A stretch of 64,000 nucleotides of DNA. It comes from Agarophyton chilense. Its lineage: Eukaryota; Rhodophyta; Florideophyceae; Gracilariales; Gracilariaceae. The position numbers and the translations under genes are program-made. The notes under the pieces were generated by a model. That model saw only the letters and a list, made by a program, of their open reading frames with translations. It did not search any database and was not told where the DNA came from. The stretch is taken from positions 1,054,001 through 1,118,000 of the forward strand of contig JARGXX010000095.1 of assembly GCA_030374765.1 (NCBI GenBank). The letters run 5' to 3'. Below, piece by piece: positions 33,376-45,600 of this stretch (the first letter of the stretch is position 1; the number at the start of each line of letters is the position of its first letter).

Positions 33376-34905
33376 TTGCCGCAATCGGCATCCAGTCCTG
33401 GTCCTGTAAACCTTTCCTCCACAGCAGCTGTTCTGCAACCTGCGTCCTCCTTCGCACACAGGTTCCCGCATTACGCGGACTTCGTCGGCCGAAACCCCCT
33501 GCAGCAATCTGCTTTATACGCGCGAGTGCCTTGGTTTTTCCATGCTGCGGTCCGCAACGAAGCTCTGATGAATCAGTATGTGGTCGCCGGTTGCCTTCCC
33601 GATGGTATCCCATGGCATGCGTTGTTCACAACATATTGGCTCAGTCTTTGCGCCCTTCCAAACAATGCGATCAGTCGCTTTGGGAACGAGAGCTTGCTCG
33701 ATGCGCGCGAACGATTAACCCGTCTGGTGTACCAGCGATTACGCCGCATGATCGGCTGGGTACCTCTCAATGAGGATTGGCAATTCGATACCTGGTGCGC
33801 CAAAACAAATGGCGAGGCATACTCATATGTGGTGAATCTAGCGGCTTTGGATGTCCAAAGCTGGCGCGGTGTTCGTAGAGTATCCAATGTGGCCCTCTGT
33901 TCCGACAGCCCTCAATTACGCGCGTAATTCCGCTATCTCCGCAAACGGGATAGTCCGTATTTTAAATGCCCCAGGTGGGAATGCCGTACCAGATCTCGAC
34001 TGGGATACTTCGTTCCATACCAGATGCTCGAAATAGACCGAATTCGGTATAACTCGCGCGTCGGGCGCTACGTGCCGATTCCTCAAGATTGGCACGAGAT
34101 CGAGAGTCCTCGTGGCTGTCCTGTAGAGCTCCCTCCTTCAATCACCTACGCAGGTTACTTACTCGAGAATGATCCGTTTTCCGGTTATTGGGTAGTCGTC
34201 TACAGTGAAATCATCGCGAAGATGGCCGTGTTCATTCTTTGAGATGCGTACGACACATATCGTTTGTGGTATATGAGCCCAATTGCTCGACAACTTGCGA
34301 GAGAACTCTATCTGTCGCTCGTCCTGGGCTCACGTGCCAATCACGAAGAATTTCTGCGCCTGATAAATGTCCTTGACCAGATTGACTGGACCCCTGTTCC
34401 TTCTGAACAGCAGGCTAGAGGACGTCCTCGTGGCGACTATTCACCTGGAAGAACCGGTCCCGGCGGTGACTTCGTCTGGTACGACCCCCGGACTATCCAG
34501 CATTTCGACGGCGATCACGCCAAAGTTCTGCGGGAAACACCGCGGGCAATGTCTCCAACCAAGCCGACTGGTTACATACACGAGCCAACTGCTCCAAATG
34601 CAGACGCACACGTTGACGAGATGCACGAAATCGATTACGACGAAAAGCCAGAGGCCGTCATCCTCGAGGATTTCGCTTTGGGTGAGAACGACCGCATAGA
34701 GCCAGTGGTTCCTGCAGCGATGCAGAGAGCTGTGCCTGCGCCTGTTCGACCCGCAGTGGCTTCCCACGATGCCGAGCTTGGCAATCTGAGGCAGTTCCAT
34801 GAAGACGCTGGGATTCCTCCCCACCTTGTTCATGGAAATCGACAGCAGATGCTGAATCTATTGCGCTCCTCGATGGGTATTTACTCGGATAACCCGAATC
34901 CCTAA
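33376..34905 (+). pseudogene. Antisense accessory gene of element A, unknown family
   Basis: One frame, about 510 codons, interrupted by TAA at 33925-33927 and TGA at 34240-34242. The related protein in element B (40771-42435) shows the latter is a changed Trp. Matching blocks include LGYFVPYQ, LLENDPFSGYWVVV (B: LIEDPHSSLWLVV), DAYDTYRLWY and GGDFVWYDP. The C-terminal third is acidic. There is no ATG in frame at the left end; the true start may be ATG 33297 with a frameshift. It lies between LTR and chromodomain, convergent with pol, and is followed by an aataaa near 34961. No known domain is recognised; not gag, not an obvious envelope (no membrane segments). Confidence 0.7.
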
Positions 34906-35082
34906 CTATCTTGCCTGAGGAAACTGTAACAAACCGACTAGCGGTAGTCTTGAGATAACAAAATAAAACGTTTTGATTTTCTGCAACTTCTTTTCTTCTT
35001 CTTCTTTCTGCGAGACATCTCCTCTTTTTGCTTCACTTCTACTTTCTTGTGGACCTCCACTTCATTCTTACACCTCCTAGAG

Positions 35083-37998
35083 TTACTTCATACTTCTGTA
35101 GGGATCAGACTCGATCAGGCTCTCCTGACACAACCAAACCGACGAGATTGTCATCAGTATGGTCTGCGACATCGATTTTAGCACGTCGGCAGTACGCGAG
35201 CACGTGTGATCGTGATATATTGCGTATTGGCTTCCATGTATCGTCTTCGGGTTGATACCCATACCAATGCACGTTAAACAGTAAACTGTTGTCCATTGCA
35301 TGCTATCCATGATCTCGAATGCGTTCGATGATGTATTCCATCTCCTCGGTTGCGGACTTTTCAGTCGGGGTGACACTCCTGTCACCAGGTTCCGTAGCGT
35401 TCGCTGTAGCGTTCGGAATCATGTCATCACGTTCTGTCGTCCCATCCGCCTCCGGAGTTCTCAAAGCCAGTCGTCTGGTTTCTCTATATCTTTCCGATCT
35501 GGCCTGTGCTTTCAACTTCCTTCTCGGGTTTTCCGAACCTTGCGGCGAAAACGCGGCTTCAGTTGCCACTGTACACCTTAGGCTTGCGGCTTTGGGCTTA
35601 TTCTCTTCCGCATTTAAGGGGTCTGGATGTTCTGGGGGTCTCCCCAAGTGCTCGGTATCCGTGGAAAATGGGTCAGCCGATACATTCATACTGTCTCCAT
35701 GTAGCGTCTCCACAACTCCGGTGTCCCTTGTGGACTTCTTCTTTTCTTTGAGACCTGCTGCGGTCCTCCGGGAGAGTTACGCTCTCCAATCCGTTTTGCG
35801 GAATTGGCTTGCTGATCTCAGCTTCGGTTCCTTCTGATTCTACGCCAAATGGAGATTCTGTTCTGTCATCAGGACTCCCTGTAGAGCCTTCACGACTTCT
35901 AATATATGAGGTTTCATCCTCAATTTCTTTCGCGTCCACTGCGTGGTCTAAGGGAGAGACTGCAGTTTAGTGCGCGCTCACAGTGCAGATCGCCGTGTCT
36001 CCTCTCACTGGTACAGTAAGAGCTATGATTATGTCATGGGCGGATTCGCCGTTTGTCGCAGAACTGTTGTTCAGCCCTGTAAGTCGGATCTCCGAACTCT
36101 TTCTACCACGTGGCAGTTTTGGAATTTTTTGCCCTCCGGCAATATTTCTGCGAACTTTTGTACAATTAATGGCTGTGATTGCTTCTGCACCTCAATATCT
36201 CCACGTGCGGACTCCTCTCGCTGTACGTCAGCTTCTCGATCTGGCGCACCAACTACTCAGTCGCGAGAAATGCGCTCCATCTCAGTACCTCTCCGTATTA
36301 CCACGGTATATTCGTCGCATTCGACAACTTCATGCGGTCCTGTAGCGATCGGCGCTAACTTAGGACGGCGTTTCCGTTCCTTTTCCTCCCCGGTCTTCCG
36401 GCTATCTTTCCTTTCCACTCTCACGAAAACGTGTCCTTCGACTCGGATATCCGGGAGTGCCCGTCGCATTGACGCGTCGTAATTACGCTTGTAGCGCGCT
36501 TGGGTCTTTCCCATCTCTTTTGCAGCCTGCGTAGTGCGTTTGCGCAACTCATTCCTCCAGCGTAGGTGAAACTGAGCCGGCGTCGGCACTGACTCTTCTT
36601 CGGTTCTGCCCGAATCTACCTTGATTGGCAAAGCCGCTGGTCGGCGAGATATTACCAATGCAAAGGGTGTTAGCTTCGTCGTGGAATGTACTTGCGTATT
36701 GTACGCGTAGCAAAGCGTTTATGTATACAGATCCCAGTCTTTCGGGTGTTCTCCGATGTAGTGCCGAACTGCGGCGAGTAGTGTACAGTTGTACCGTTCC
36801 ACCTGCCCGTTACATTGCGGATGATTCGTCGTGGTGAACACGTTCTTAACTCCAAGAATCCTGCATACATCTTGAAAGAAGCGTGCAACGAATTGCTTGC
36901 CATTATCTGAGAGCAGAGTATCCGGTGGTCCGTAGTAATAAACCCAATGGTGGATAAACGCTCGTGCTATCACGGAAGTAGTAATCCGTTTCAGCGGAAC
37001 AGTCTTAACCAGCTTAGAGAAGCGATCAGTTATTTCCAAAAGGTATCTGTTTCCTCGCTTCGAGCGGATCGATTCACGAAGTATGTCAATACTGACACAC
37101 TGTAGAGTTGCGATTGCTTGGAACTGCTTTAGTGGCTTCTTCTTTTTCCAGAGCTTCACTCTATTCCTAGCGCACGTTACGCACATCTTAGCTGTCGCAT
37201 GGAAATCCTTTGCCAAAAGTTGGCCAATAAAAGTCCCTTCTGAGGGTTAGATACAGCTTCGTACCTCCGGGATGACCAGACATTTGCGAATAATGTGCCA
37301 AATGCGGTACTCTGCTCTTGAGAGCGTGTGGTATCACGATTTTCTCATACGATTCAAAAGTTCGAACAAAAATTCCTCGATTGTCGAGACGAAAAGGCAA
37401 TACCTCCCCCCCCGTTAAGACGAGAGCGGATAGCCGCGCAGAAGGCATCTGTGACTTGTTCACATAATAGATCTTCAAGAGAGATTCGTTTGATCTGATC
37501 TTCTGGATCAGTGTCCGTAGTCAGTTCTACCAGTAATTGCATTTTATAATCCTGTTCTTCTAGATCTTCTAGTTCTTCTTCTTTCGTTCTTGAATTTACC
37601 CTTACCAAACATGGTATCTCATCGTCGATTTCCAATTGGGTTTCTCTCAAGGTTTCGAGTCGCGATAACGCGTCAGCGTGTACGTTCGAAGTTCCCTTCT
37701 TGTAGTTGATTGTGAAATCAAATTCTGAAAGGCGCAGACGCCATTGCATTAAGCGTCCCGACGGGTCGGTAAGTGACATGAGTCATCTGAGGCATGAAGG
37801 ATCGGTATTGAACGTAAAGTGAGCACCCTGTAGGTAAGGTCTGAGGGTCGTGAGAGCCCAAACCATAGCAAGGCATTCTTTTTCTGACACAGAGTAGTTC
37901 TTTTCTGCCTGGTGCAGTGTTCTCGACCAGTATCCAATAGGATGTCGTATTCCCTCTTCGTGCGTTTGAAAGAGGGCACACCCCAGTGAGCATGGTAT
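35083..37998 (-). pseudogene. Pol remnant of element A: RNase H, integrase, chromodomain
   Basis: Blocks in order on the minus strand: RNase H (CALFQTHEEGIRHPIGYWSR, then KGTSNVHADALSRL near 37690); the H2C2 integrase finger (HYSQMSGHPGGTKLYLTLRR near 37290); integrase core (SIDILRES, LLSDNGKQF, TTTNHPQCNGQVERYN); the RNYDASM/GPHEVVE integrase C-terminus (36500-36260); a Ser/Thr-rich linker (35939-35303); and a chromodomain-like end (VHWYGYQPEDDTWKPI near 35250). Several frame changes and stops occur. The chromodomain suggests chromatin-targeted integration, as in chromoviruses. Confidence 0.75.
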
Positions 37999-37999
37999 C

Positions 38000-38355
38000 T
38001 ACCCCAAATATGGGCCAAATATGGGCCAAATTTGTTCTAATATTTTAGTGCACAATGTGACCCGCATATGTCCCAAAATTGGGCCTTAGAACTGGTCCAA
38101 ATGTAGTCATTAAGAGATGGACTAAATGTAGGCATATAATAGCGACCCAAAAATGACCCTGATGGGACCAATTCCGGTCCAAATACAATCAACATTTCAC
38201 CAAAAAGCTCTTCAAAGCTGTTCGGAATGGGAATTGTTTAAGGGCGATAGGCACCTATAACTAGCAGTTCGAAACTGTAATAATGTATGGCAAAAGAAGG
38301 GTGCAATATGTACGAAACATGACTCAGTGAAAGATTTGTTAATGGCATAAGTTGG
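38000..38355. other. Junction of element A with tandem gggccaaatat motifs
   Basis: Right of the truncation point, 38011-38040 has three close copies of an 11-bp motif (ccaaatatggg type), and looser ccaaa/gggcc copies continue to about 38200. It may be the 3' untranslated part of the gene at 38356 or a small repeat element. Confidence 0.35.
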
Positions 38356-39829
38356 TCAGAAGATTACCAATATTTGTTCCAAAGCAGTACTGCTAGTAAC
38401 CTTGTTTTGGCGACCATGGAATGTAATCACGAATGGTTCCATGTGCCAGTATCTTAGGGACGTGGGCGAGGTGCACGAAAAGCTAGTCGGCTGGGCTTGG
38501 AAGAGCTTGCGCGAGCAGTGGATAGCATTGAACCTCTGTGTCAAAGCTGTAGGATGTAAACCGTCACTATGCTTTCCTCCACGGCCTTTCTTCATTCTCT
38601 TATGGCGACGGCCCGGTTCGCGGTCACTTAATTCGATTTCACGAATGCGCTTTTTGAACCCAGAGCCGTTTTTCTTTGACGAAATAGGCACACGAGGCTG
38701 GATTTCATCCTCACTGATTTCAATGCCATCATAACCCGGCGCTGGGAAATGTGATCAGAGCTACTGCGACCAATTTCACACTTGTCAAATGTTGGTTCTG
38801 CTTGTGAACAAGAGAAAACGATATCTGTATGTCCATTACCAGAACGTTCGTTCATAGGTGAAGTCCTTTGATTTAAATCGCTGTTGAAATCATCTTCCTT
38901 TTCAACGAGGCGCTTCCCCTTTGAGGGCTTCTTTCCGCGCTGCTCGCTCTGCGCCTTCGAAGCCACACAAGGCTCAGTTCGAGAGTTAGACACGTGAGAA
39001 GAAGGAATAGGCCGAGTAGTTGCATTGTTGCGGGCGTTTGCACAAGAGCTCAATATGTTTACAGCAGGAGATGTTGAACCTGGTGTATCCAGGGCGAGGA
39101 ACCCCTGTTCGGTGACTTTTGACTTTGATACATTACGGGGTACATCTGATTGGCCTTGGGGAGCAGACTGTGAAAAGCGTTCGCTGTTCGCGCTGTTCAT
39201 TTTCGCGTTCTGCACCATAACGGCTTTCTTGTCTCGTTGCGTAACTTCTTTCACAAACTCAGTGACGATCCAGGCGTTTTGCGAGGCGGCAGGTACTGGA
39301 AAGGTTTCCAGCACCTTCTTCTTAAGCTGGTTCAACTACAACGAATACTAAAGTTTTATCTGGCGATAGGTCTGTTTACCTCGATTTATTCCAACCTTGC
39401 GGTACAAGTACTGCTGAATGAAATCCTTGACAGCGTTTGCCATCTCCAGATAAACGGGAAAGTATTGGTGCTGATCCACTTCAATGTTAAGCATCTCACA
39501 ATAGACCCTATTGAATACTATTCGCGCAGCAAATGGGCTCCCTGTGGGTAAATTAGGGCGAACAGTCGTTTTGAATCGCCTCTTGTGTGAAACCGAAGGT
39601 ACCGTTAGAGAATTGGGGTCCAACATGTCTACTTCTCGCACATCAGCGGATTTGGTACCACTGTGAGAGAGTGAGTTCTGATCGGCAATGATGCCTCCAT
39701 TTGTATTGGTGACCTTATTCATGACTTCTGGAAGAATGAATGTCAGTCAGTATATTTTCGTATGACAGATGATTCAGTTTCGAAGCTTACCTTTGAGAGA
39801 AGATCGGAGGAACAAATCTGCCCAATAGG
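38356..39829 (-). pseudogene. 3' part of a multi-exon gene, cut at its 5' side by an LTR
   Basis: Exons can be chained on the minus strand: up to 39791, 39727-39396, 39326-38840 and 38741-38356. The introns are 63, 69 and 98 bp with GT..AG ends (gtaagc..ttccag, gttgga..aaccag, gtaatg..ttcccag) and matching phases. Skipping the second intron removes two TAG codons. Readable parts include DLFLRSSLKEVMNKV, RIVFNRVYCEMLNIEVDQHQ, LEMANAVKDFIQQYLYR and a basic Lys/Arg-rich C-terminus. The frame stays open right up to the LTR boundary at 39829 (TYWADLFLRS), so the missing 5' exons were presumably separated by the insertion. Function unknown. Whether it is transcribed from LTR sequence is open. Confidence 0.5.
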
Positions 39830-40521
39830 TGAGCACGGCACAGTCCGGGGTGTGACCAATCCTAGGCGGAGCGGTACCACGGCGATTGTCGGAAAAGGAG
39901 CGAGGAAACACTCGTATGAGGTCGACGAGCGGGATGAGTAAGGCGGCCACTCACGAGAGCCAAAAAGGAGAACAAGAGGAAACGGGGGCGAAACCCTATA
40001 CAGGGGCGAGACTATGACAAGTCTCGGCGATTAAATATGAACCCACGGTGGTGGTAGCACTCTAGTTGACAGAGGGGTGGATGAACTAACGTGCAACGGG
40101 CGCTCACGCAGTATGCGGTGAAGACGCGCCGAAGGCGAAAAGTTCAGAGCCAAGACTCCCTCCTTGGGATCTCCCAAGAGGGTGTGTACTAGGGAACAGT
40201 GCTCAACCTCCTAAGTAGTGTGGCCCGCGGCCACTGACAGTGGGAGCGCGCCCGAAAAATAGCCACTAAATAGCGATAGCGTAGCTACATAAATACTAAA
40301 AAATACTAAATAATACTAACCATTGGGTAGAATCCGGGCCACGTGTGGCACGCCTCGCCCTCGAGCGTCGGCATCCGTGCAGTCCACGTGTTCCACCAGT
40401 GTGCACCTCCAGTCCTAACCGGCCGTCGGCACGCAATAGCGGTATAGCTTGTCATAGACCAAGCTAGTCCTCAAGCGAGCGAAATCTCTAAGTCCTTGGA
40501 AGAAACCCCCCTTGAAGGGCA
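39830..40521 (-). repeat. 3' LTR of element B (692 bp)
   Basis: Minus strand TGCCCTTC...GTGCTCA. A purine tract AAGGAGGAAGA (40544-40534) precedes it by 12 bases. It is similar along its length to 50067-50667 and 29208-29899. It keeps the segment of about 92 bp (39951-40042) deleted from the 50-kb copy. Confidence 0.85.
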
Positions 40522-40770
40522 TTATAATTCATATCTTCCTCCTTAGGTGACGAACACGTCGTTGACATGGCGCGGAGGCAACGGTCCAACCGACATAAAA
40601 ACTAGCCGCGTAACGCGTCCAGCGACCACTCGACTGTCGAAGGCAGAGCTGCGCAACCGAACGACAAACGCACCAACGCGGTAACCACTCCTCGAACTTC
40701 GAGCGTTCTTCTGCATCGTACATCAACTTCCAGAGACCACATTCCGATACCTCGGCGACCAGTATTCCCG

Positions 40771-42435
40771 ATGAACGGTGGTAACAATCCCCGCCGGGGT
40801 TACTTCTCCGTTTTCCATTCGGCTCCCCTTCCGCGGAGGAGTGCCTCGTCAACCGCACCGAGCCGATCCCGGGGTCCCGTTGAAGCTTCAAGCCACGTCA
40901 CTCCTGCGGAAGACACCTGGTCCACTTACGACGAACTCGTCGGGTTAAACCCGCGTCAACATGCGGCGATTCTCCGGAGAGCTCCGTGGTTCCATCCGAC
41001 AGCGTTCTTCGACGAAGAATTCGTGGCGTCTTATGCTGATGGCAAAGCGCGTCTCCCGGGCGAGCTGCCGGCTTTGATCACCACCTCGTGGGATTGGCGA
41101 CGCCGTGTGGCGGTTCTCGTTCACGCGATTCTGCGGCGAAGGCGCGATTCGGCGGAGGAGGCGCATTGCATATTTGTCCGCATCGGCTATTCTCAGATCA
41201 ACCGGGCGAACTTTCAATAGCCCATCCCCGACGAATTCGGCTTCGACCTACGGATGTACCGGACTCAGGGTGACATCGGCTATTGTGACCGCCTTGCGGC
41301 GTTGGAAACTTACGCATGGCGCGGTCAACCGCGAGCGCGTCAAGAAGCGATCTGCTGGGTCCGTCCGATCATTCGTGCCGAGTTCTGTCACCTTCGTCGT
41401 GAGTCCCCATATCGGTGGTTACAGAACTTCATCCGCGAGGAGCATCAAGGCAGATCCCGCTTTGGGTTCTTTGTCCCTTATCAGAACACGGAGATAAACC
41501 GGATTAGTCCCTTCTATCAGTTCGGACGATACTTTCGCCTGCCTGGGTGGTGGTCCTCGGTCGAGGTGTGCCGGGGATGTTACGTGAAGTTGCCTCGAGT
41601 CGTCTCCTATCTGGGCTCGTACCTCATCGAGGATCCGCACTCCAGCTTATGGCTTGTGGTCCTAACCGAATGGACAGTCCGCGCCGCGGCGTACATCTTG
41701 TGGGAAGCCTACGACCAGTATCGACTGTGGTATCTTCCTCCGCGTTTGCGTGGTTACATCCGGCAGCTGGACCTTCAACTCCCTCTTGGAGGTGTCAATA
41801 ACGCTGATGAAGCTCAGGAGCTCATCGACATCATTGGGCGTGCCGACTGGGCTGTCGTGCCTGTCCGGCAGATCGGCCGTGGTCAAGAAGCCGGTGGGGC
41901 TGATTGGTCTCCGGGGCGACGCACGCCGTTGGCGGGAGATTTCATCTTCTTTAACCCATGGGAGCAGCAAGAGATCTCCGAGGCGGAGGCGTCGGCACTC
42001 CGGATGGCTCCGCGAGGCGTACCATACGGGCACCCCGTGGGGTTTGTCAACTTCGATGACTTCTACTACGCCTATGGCGGTGATGATCTCCCGGACGAGG
42101 AGGGCGAATACCGTGGCGACGAGGTCATGGAAGACGCGGGAGACCCCGATGGTGCCGATACTACGGCGCAGCCGGCGCAGGGAGCGACTCACGCAGGTGC
42201 AGTGGTCGATCCAGTGGCGGCGGCGTTGCCGGACGAACCGGAAGTTATCGAGGTTCCCATACGCCCGGAGGCGGCCGTGATCATCCAGTTCCTTCGGGAT
42301 GTCGGACTGAACGCGCAAGCGGCGAGCGGCGACATCGGTACGATGAGAGACGCCCTCGTTGCACGCCTGGCCGGTGGGAGTAACTCCGCTAGCGATTCGG
42401 CTGGCGTGCACGGTAATCCGGGTTCTTTCAACTGA
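40771..42435 (+). pseudogene. Antisense accessory gene of element B, unknown family
   Basis: A 554-codon frame from ATG 40771, broken only by TAG at 41218-41220; the frame is the same before and after. It starts 250 bp inside the 3' LTR and runs opposite to gag-pol, ending 213 bp from the chromodomain stop. Residues 45-75 (YDELVGLNPRQHAAILRRAPW) match YADFVGRNPLQQSALYARVPW of element A; RFGFFVPYQ, EDPHSSLWLVV, EAYDQYRLWY, LAGDFIFFNPWEQQ and a following VPYGHPVGFVN also have counterparts there. The tail is acidic (GGDDLPDEEGEY), and the last 60 residues look like a small helical unit. No known domain, no signal peptide, no membrane helix. Confidence 0.75.
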
Positions 42436-42647
42436 TCCCTTGGGATCTTGGTTAGTATATCCCACTGTGCGGTAGTGTATGCAGCAACTTCGAAAATAGT
42501 AAACTGCTTCCGCTTATGACGTATTTGTTTTCTTTCTTCTCTTCCACTTCTTCTGAGTGTCCTTTTCCAGGTCTTCTGTGCATCTTCTCCTTCTTCCAAG
42601 GGTCCTTATCCAGATCTTCTGTTCCTTTATCCCCATCGGATGTCTTC

Positions 42648-45600
42648 TTATCCCACTTGGGCTCGGTCTATGGTAGCCGGCAAAGCCTTAACAGTACGAC
42701 GATCATACTGTACTACCTTTGACCGAGGTAGGTGCTCTATCGGTTCGTCAGAATCCCATTCGGGACCGTACCCGTACCAACGGACCAAGTATTGGATATA
42801 CCCCTTTGGGTGGTAGGAGTGCTCCAGAATGCGTCCGACCACGAACTCTTGTCGGTACACTTCCCGGCCATCCCGTATGACGGTGTCGCTATTTCCGGGT
42901 GGTACCCGTCCTGAGCCAGGGGGTACCGAAGTGATCACGCGTTGGGCGGCTTCGCTCCGGTCGGACCGTGTAGCGCGCAAGGCAGTCCTCGGCTGAGTAG
43001 AATGTCGACCCGACTTCGGCGGTTCATTTTCTCCAAGTGCCGGACTTGTTTCGGCGCTTCCCACCCCGGTTGGAGGGACCACACCAGCGGGTAACCCGGG
43101 TGGTCGTTCCGCTAATCGTCGTGGTGAAGCTCGCTCTGGCGGTTAGATTCGCTGGGGCGGTGGCGCATTGTCGCACCTCTCTGTCCCACGGCGAGGTTCA
43201 GTGTAGTCACGTGAGGGTTCCAATGGCTTGCTGTCCGGCGTCGGCGCCGTGGATGTATCCGCCTGCCTGTGCGGGGTACTTGGTGGTGCGTCGTCCACTC
43301 GTACTGTATCAGACTGCGGTGCATCGAGCGCATTTGCATTCCGTGTTGCACGTGTGGAGACACCTCGTCGAGTGTTGGTGGCGTTATCCGCATCTGCGTT
43401 CTGAGGCTTGGATAGCGGCTGCGTCGAGTCGTGCAGGACGTCGGTATCAGGCACCCCTGATGGGCAAAGAATGACACGCAACGGTGCGGCGGTTCCAGCG
43501 ACGGTATCGACCGGATTACGACGGCTGTCGGGCGCCTCCCCCTCCTTAGACGATGCACTGGGGTTGGTGTCCGTCGGGTGGACTGGGGAGGAGCGACGTA
43601 TACGCGCCACGATTCCTTGCGGGTTGGGCGCCGCGGGTAGCGGAAGGTCAGACAAACGCCGAGATAGGTGTGGTAACGCGTAGGGACGCGGGTGGACCTG
43701 GGGTAAGGGGGTCGATGAATCCGTTTCAACGGGAGCAGTCACACCAGTAGGTTGGGATGTTAACGGCGGAGGAGCCGAAACCACGCGATCTCGGGAGATA
43801 CGTTCGTGATTACCAGAGAGGTCAACAATGACAGTGTCGGGAGCCACTGAAATAACCCGAAAGGGGCCGTCGGCAACGGGTGACAGCTTGTGGCGTTTCT
43901 CCTTCTCTGGGTTCCAATACTCCTTGCGGATGAATACATAACCGTCGGGGGCGAGACGTGGCGGAGAGCGAGGGGCTTTGGAATCAAAGTCACGCTTGTA
44001 AGCGGCCTGGGCTCGGCCTATTGAACGCCGTGTGGCGGGAACGAGCTTCGTGAGCCAAGTTCTCCACGCTTCGCGGTAAGCAGTCGGTGACGGAAAGGTA
44101 TCCAGCGTGGGCTGTGGTTCCAGCGCCACGGGCGGTGGAGAACGGGACAGTACCAGCTCGAAGGGCGTTAATCCAATTGTCCTCTGCACCTGCGTATTGT
44201 ATGCAAAGGTGAGCGCATCAGTGAACAAGTCCTAATCTTTGGGGTGGTCTGCAACGTATGAACGGAGTGTCGCAAGTAATGTCCGGTTGAACTGTTCGGC
44301 CTGCTCATTAGTTTGGGGGTGGTAAGTGGTCGTGAACAGGTTCTTAATGTCCAAGATGTGACACACATCCTCGAAGAAACGAGAGGCGAACTGTCTCCCG
44401 TTATCGGAGAGGAGGTTGACCGGTGGACCGGAGACGAAGACCCAGTGTAGGACGAAGGCTTGAGCAACGCTCATAGCGGAGATCTTCCATAATGGTACGG
44501 TCCGGACCAGCTTGGAGAATCGATCCGTAATTACGAGTAAGAAATTGTAATTCCGCTTAGTGGTAAGGAAGGGACCGAGTATATCGATGGCCACAGACTC
44601 CAATGGAGCGCGAGCTGGAAACAGCATCAACTTCGTCGCATGACGGCGGAGTTTGACACGGTTCCGAGCGCAATCGGTACAAAACCGCACCGTTGCGTAG
44701 CAGTCCACTGCCATGGCAGGCCAGTAGAAGTTACGGCGTAGGGTGAGGTAAAGTCTCCGTCCCCCGACGTGGCCACTCAGTTTGGAGTAGTGCGACATCC
44801 GCAATACTGTTGACTGGAGGTTATGTGGTACCACGATTTGTGGGTGCGATCCGACAGTGCGTACAAGGTGTCCGGCGTCATTCACCTGAAAGGGGAGATT
44901 ACCTCCTCCATTGAGTTGAGCGCGGACCTTCGCGCAGAACGGGTCAGCGGATTGCTCCCGTATCATCTCCTCTGCAGTATTAGGCACGAAGTTCCCTGGT
45001 AAGGGTTTCTCGGAATCTTCCGAGAGAAGAAACTCGTCCAATTCGGAACCGGAATCTGAAGGGTCCGTGTCTTGTTCCTCGTCCTCGATGGTAACGTCGT
45101 CGCCATTCACTGCAAAGCAGGGTATTTAATCGTCTTTGACGGGTAGTGCTTCGCCAGTAGTGACCAGGCGGGAGAGAGCATCGGCTTGGGTGTTGCACGA
45201 TCCTTTTCGGTACTGCACGTCAAAGTCAAATTCTGCTAGACGGAGACGCCAACGCATCAAGCGGCCTGAAGGCTCCGAGATGGAGAGTAGCCATCGAAGT
45301 GATGCGTGGTCCGTAAAAACGGTGAAATGATTACCCATGAGATAGGGGCGCAACGTGTGTAATGCCCACACTACTGCAAGGCATTCGTTCTCCGAGACGG
45401 ACTAATTTTTCTAGTGGACGTTTAGCGATCGGGACCAGTTCCCTACGGGGCGTCTTTCCCCATTAAATGCAGTTTGAAACAGTGCACAACCTACTTGGTA
45501 GTCGCTGGCGTCCGTATCTACGGTGAAGCCTTCCAGGTTTGGGCAACGAGACGATCGGGGTGGAGACGACAGAATCTTTAAGAGAGTTGAAAGATTCCGT

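Larger units (their letters stand above)
33077..37998 (-). mobile_element. Element A: 5'-truncated Ty3/gypsy chromovirus
   Basis: Minus-strand order is RNase H, integrase zinc finger and core, integrase C-terminus, chromodomain, then an opposite-strand gene (33376-34905), purine tract and LTR. Gag, protease and RT are missing; homology to element B starts abruptly within RNase H near 37998 (CALFQTHEEG). No second LTR is present. It is related to but clearly diverged from element B. Confidence 0.8.

Noticed and set aside
41662-42465. 267-codon minus frame beneath the antisense gene of element B
   Set aside because: It is on the gag-pol strand, but the corresponding strand of element A shows no matching open frame, whereas the plus-strand proteins match block by block.
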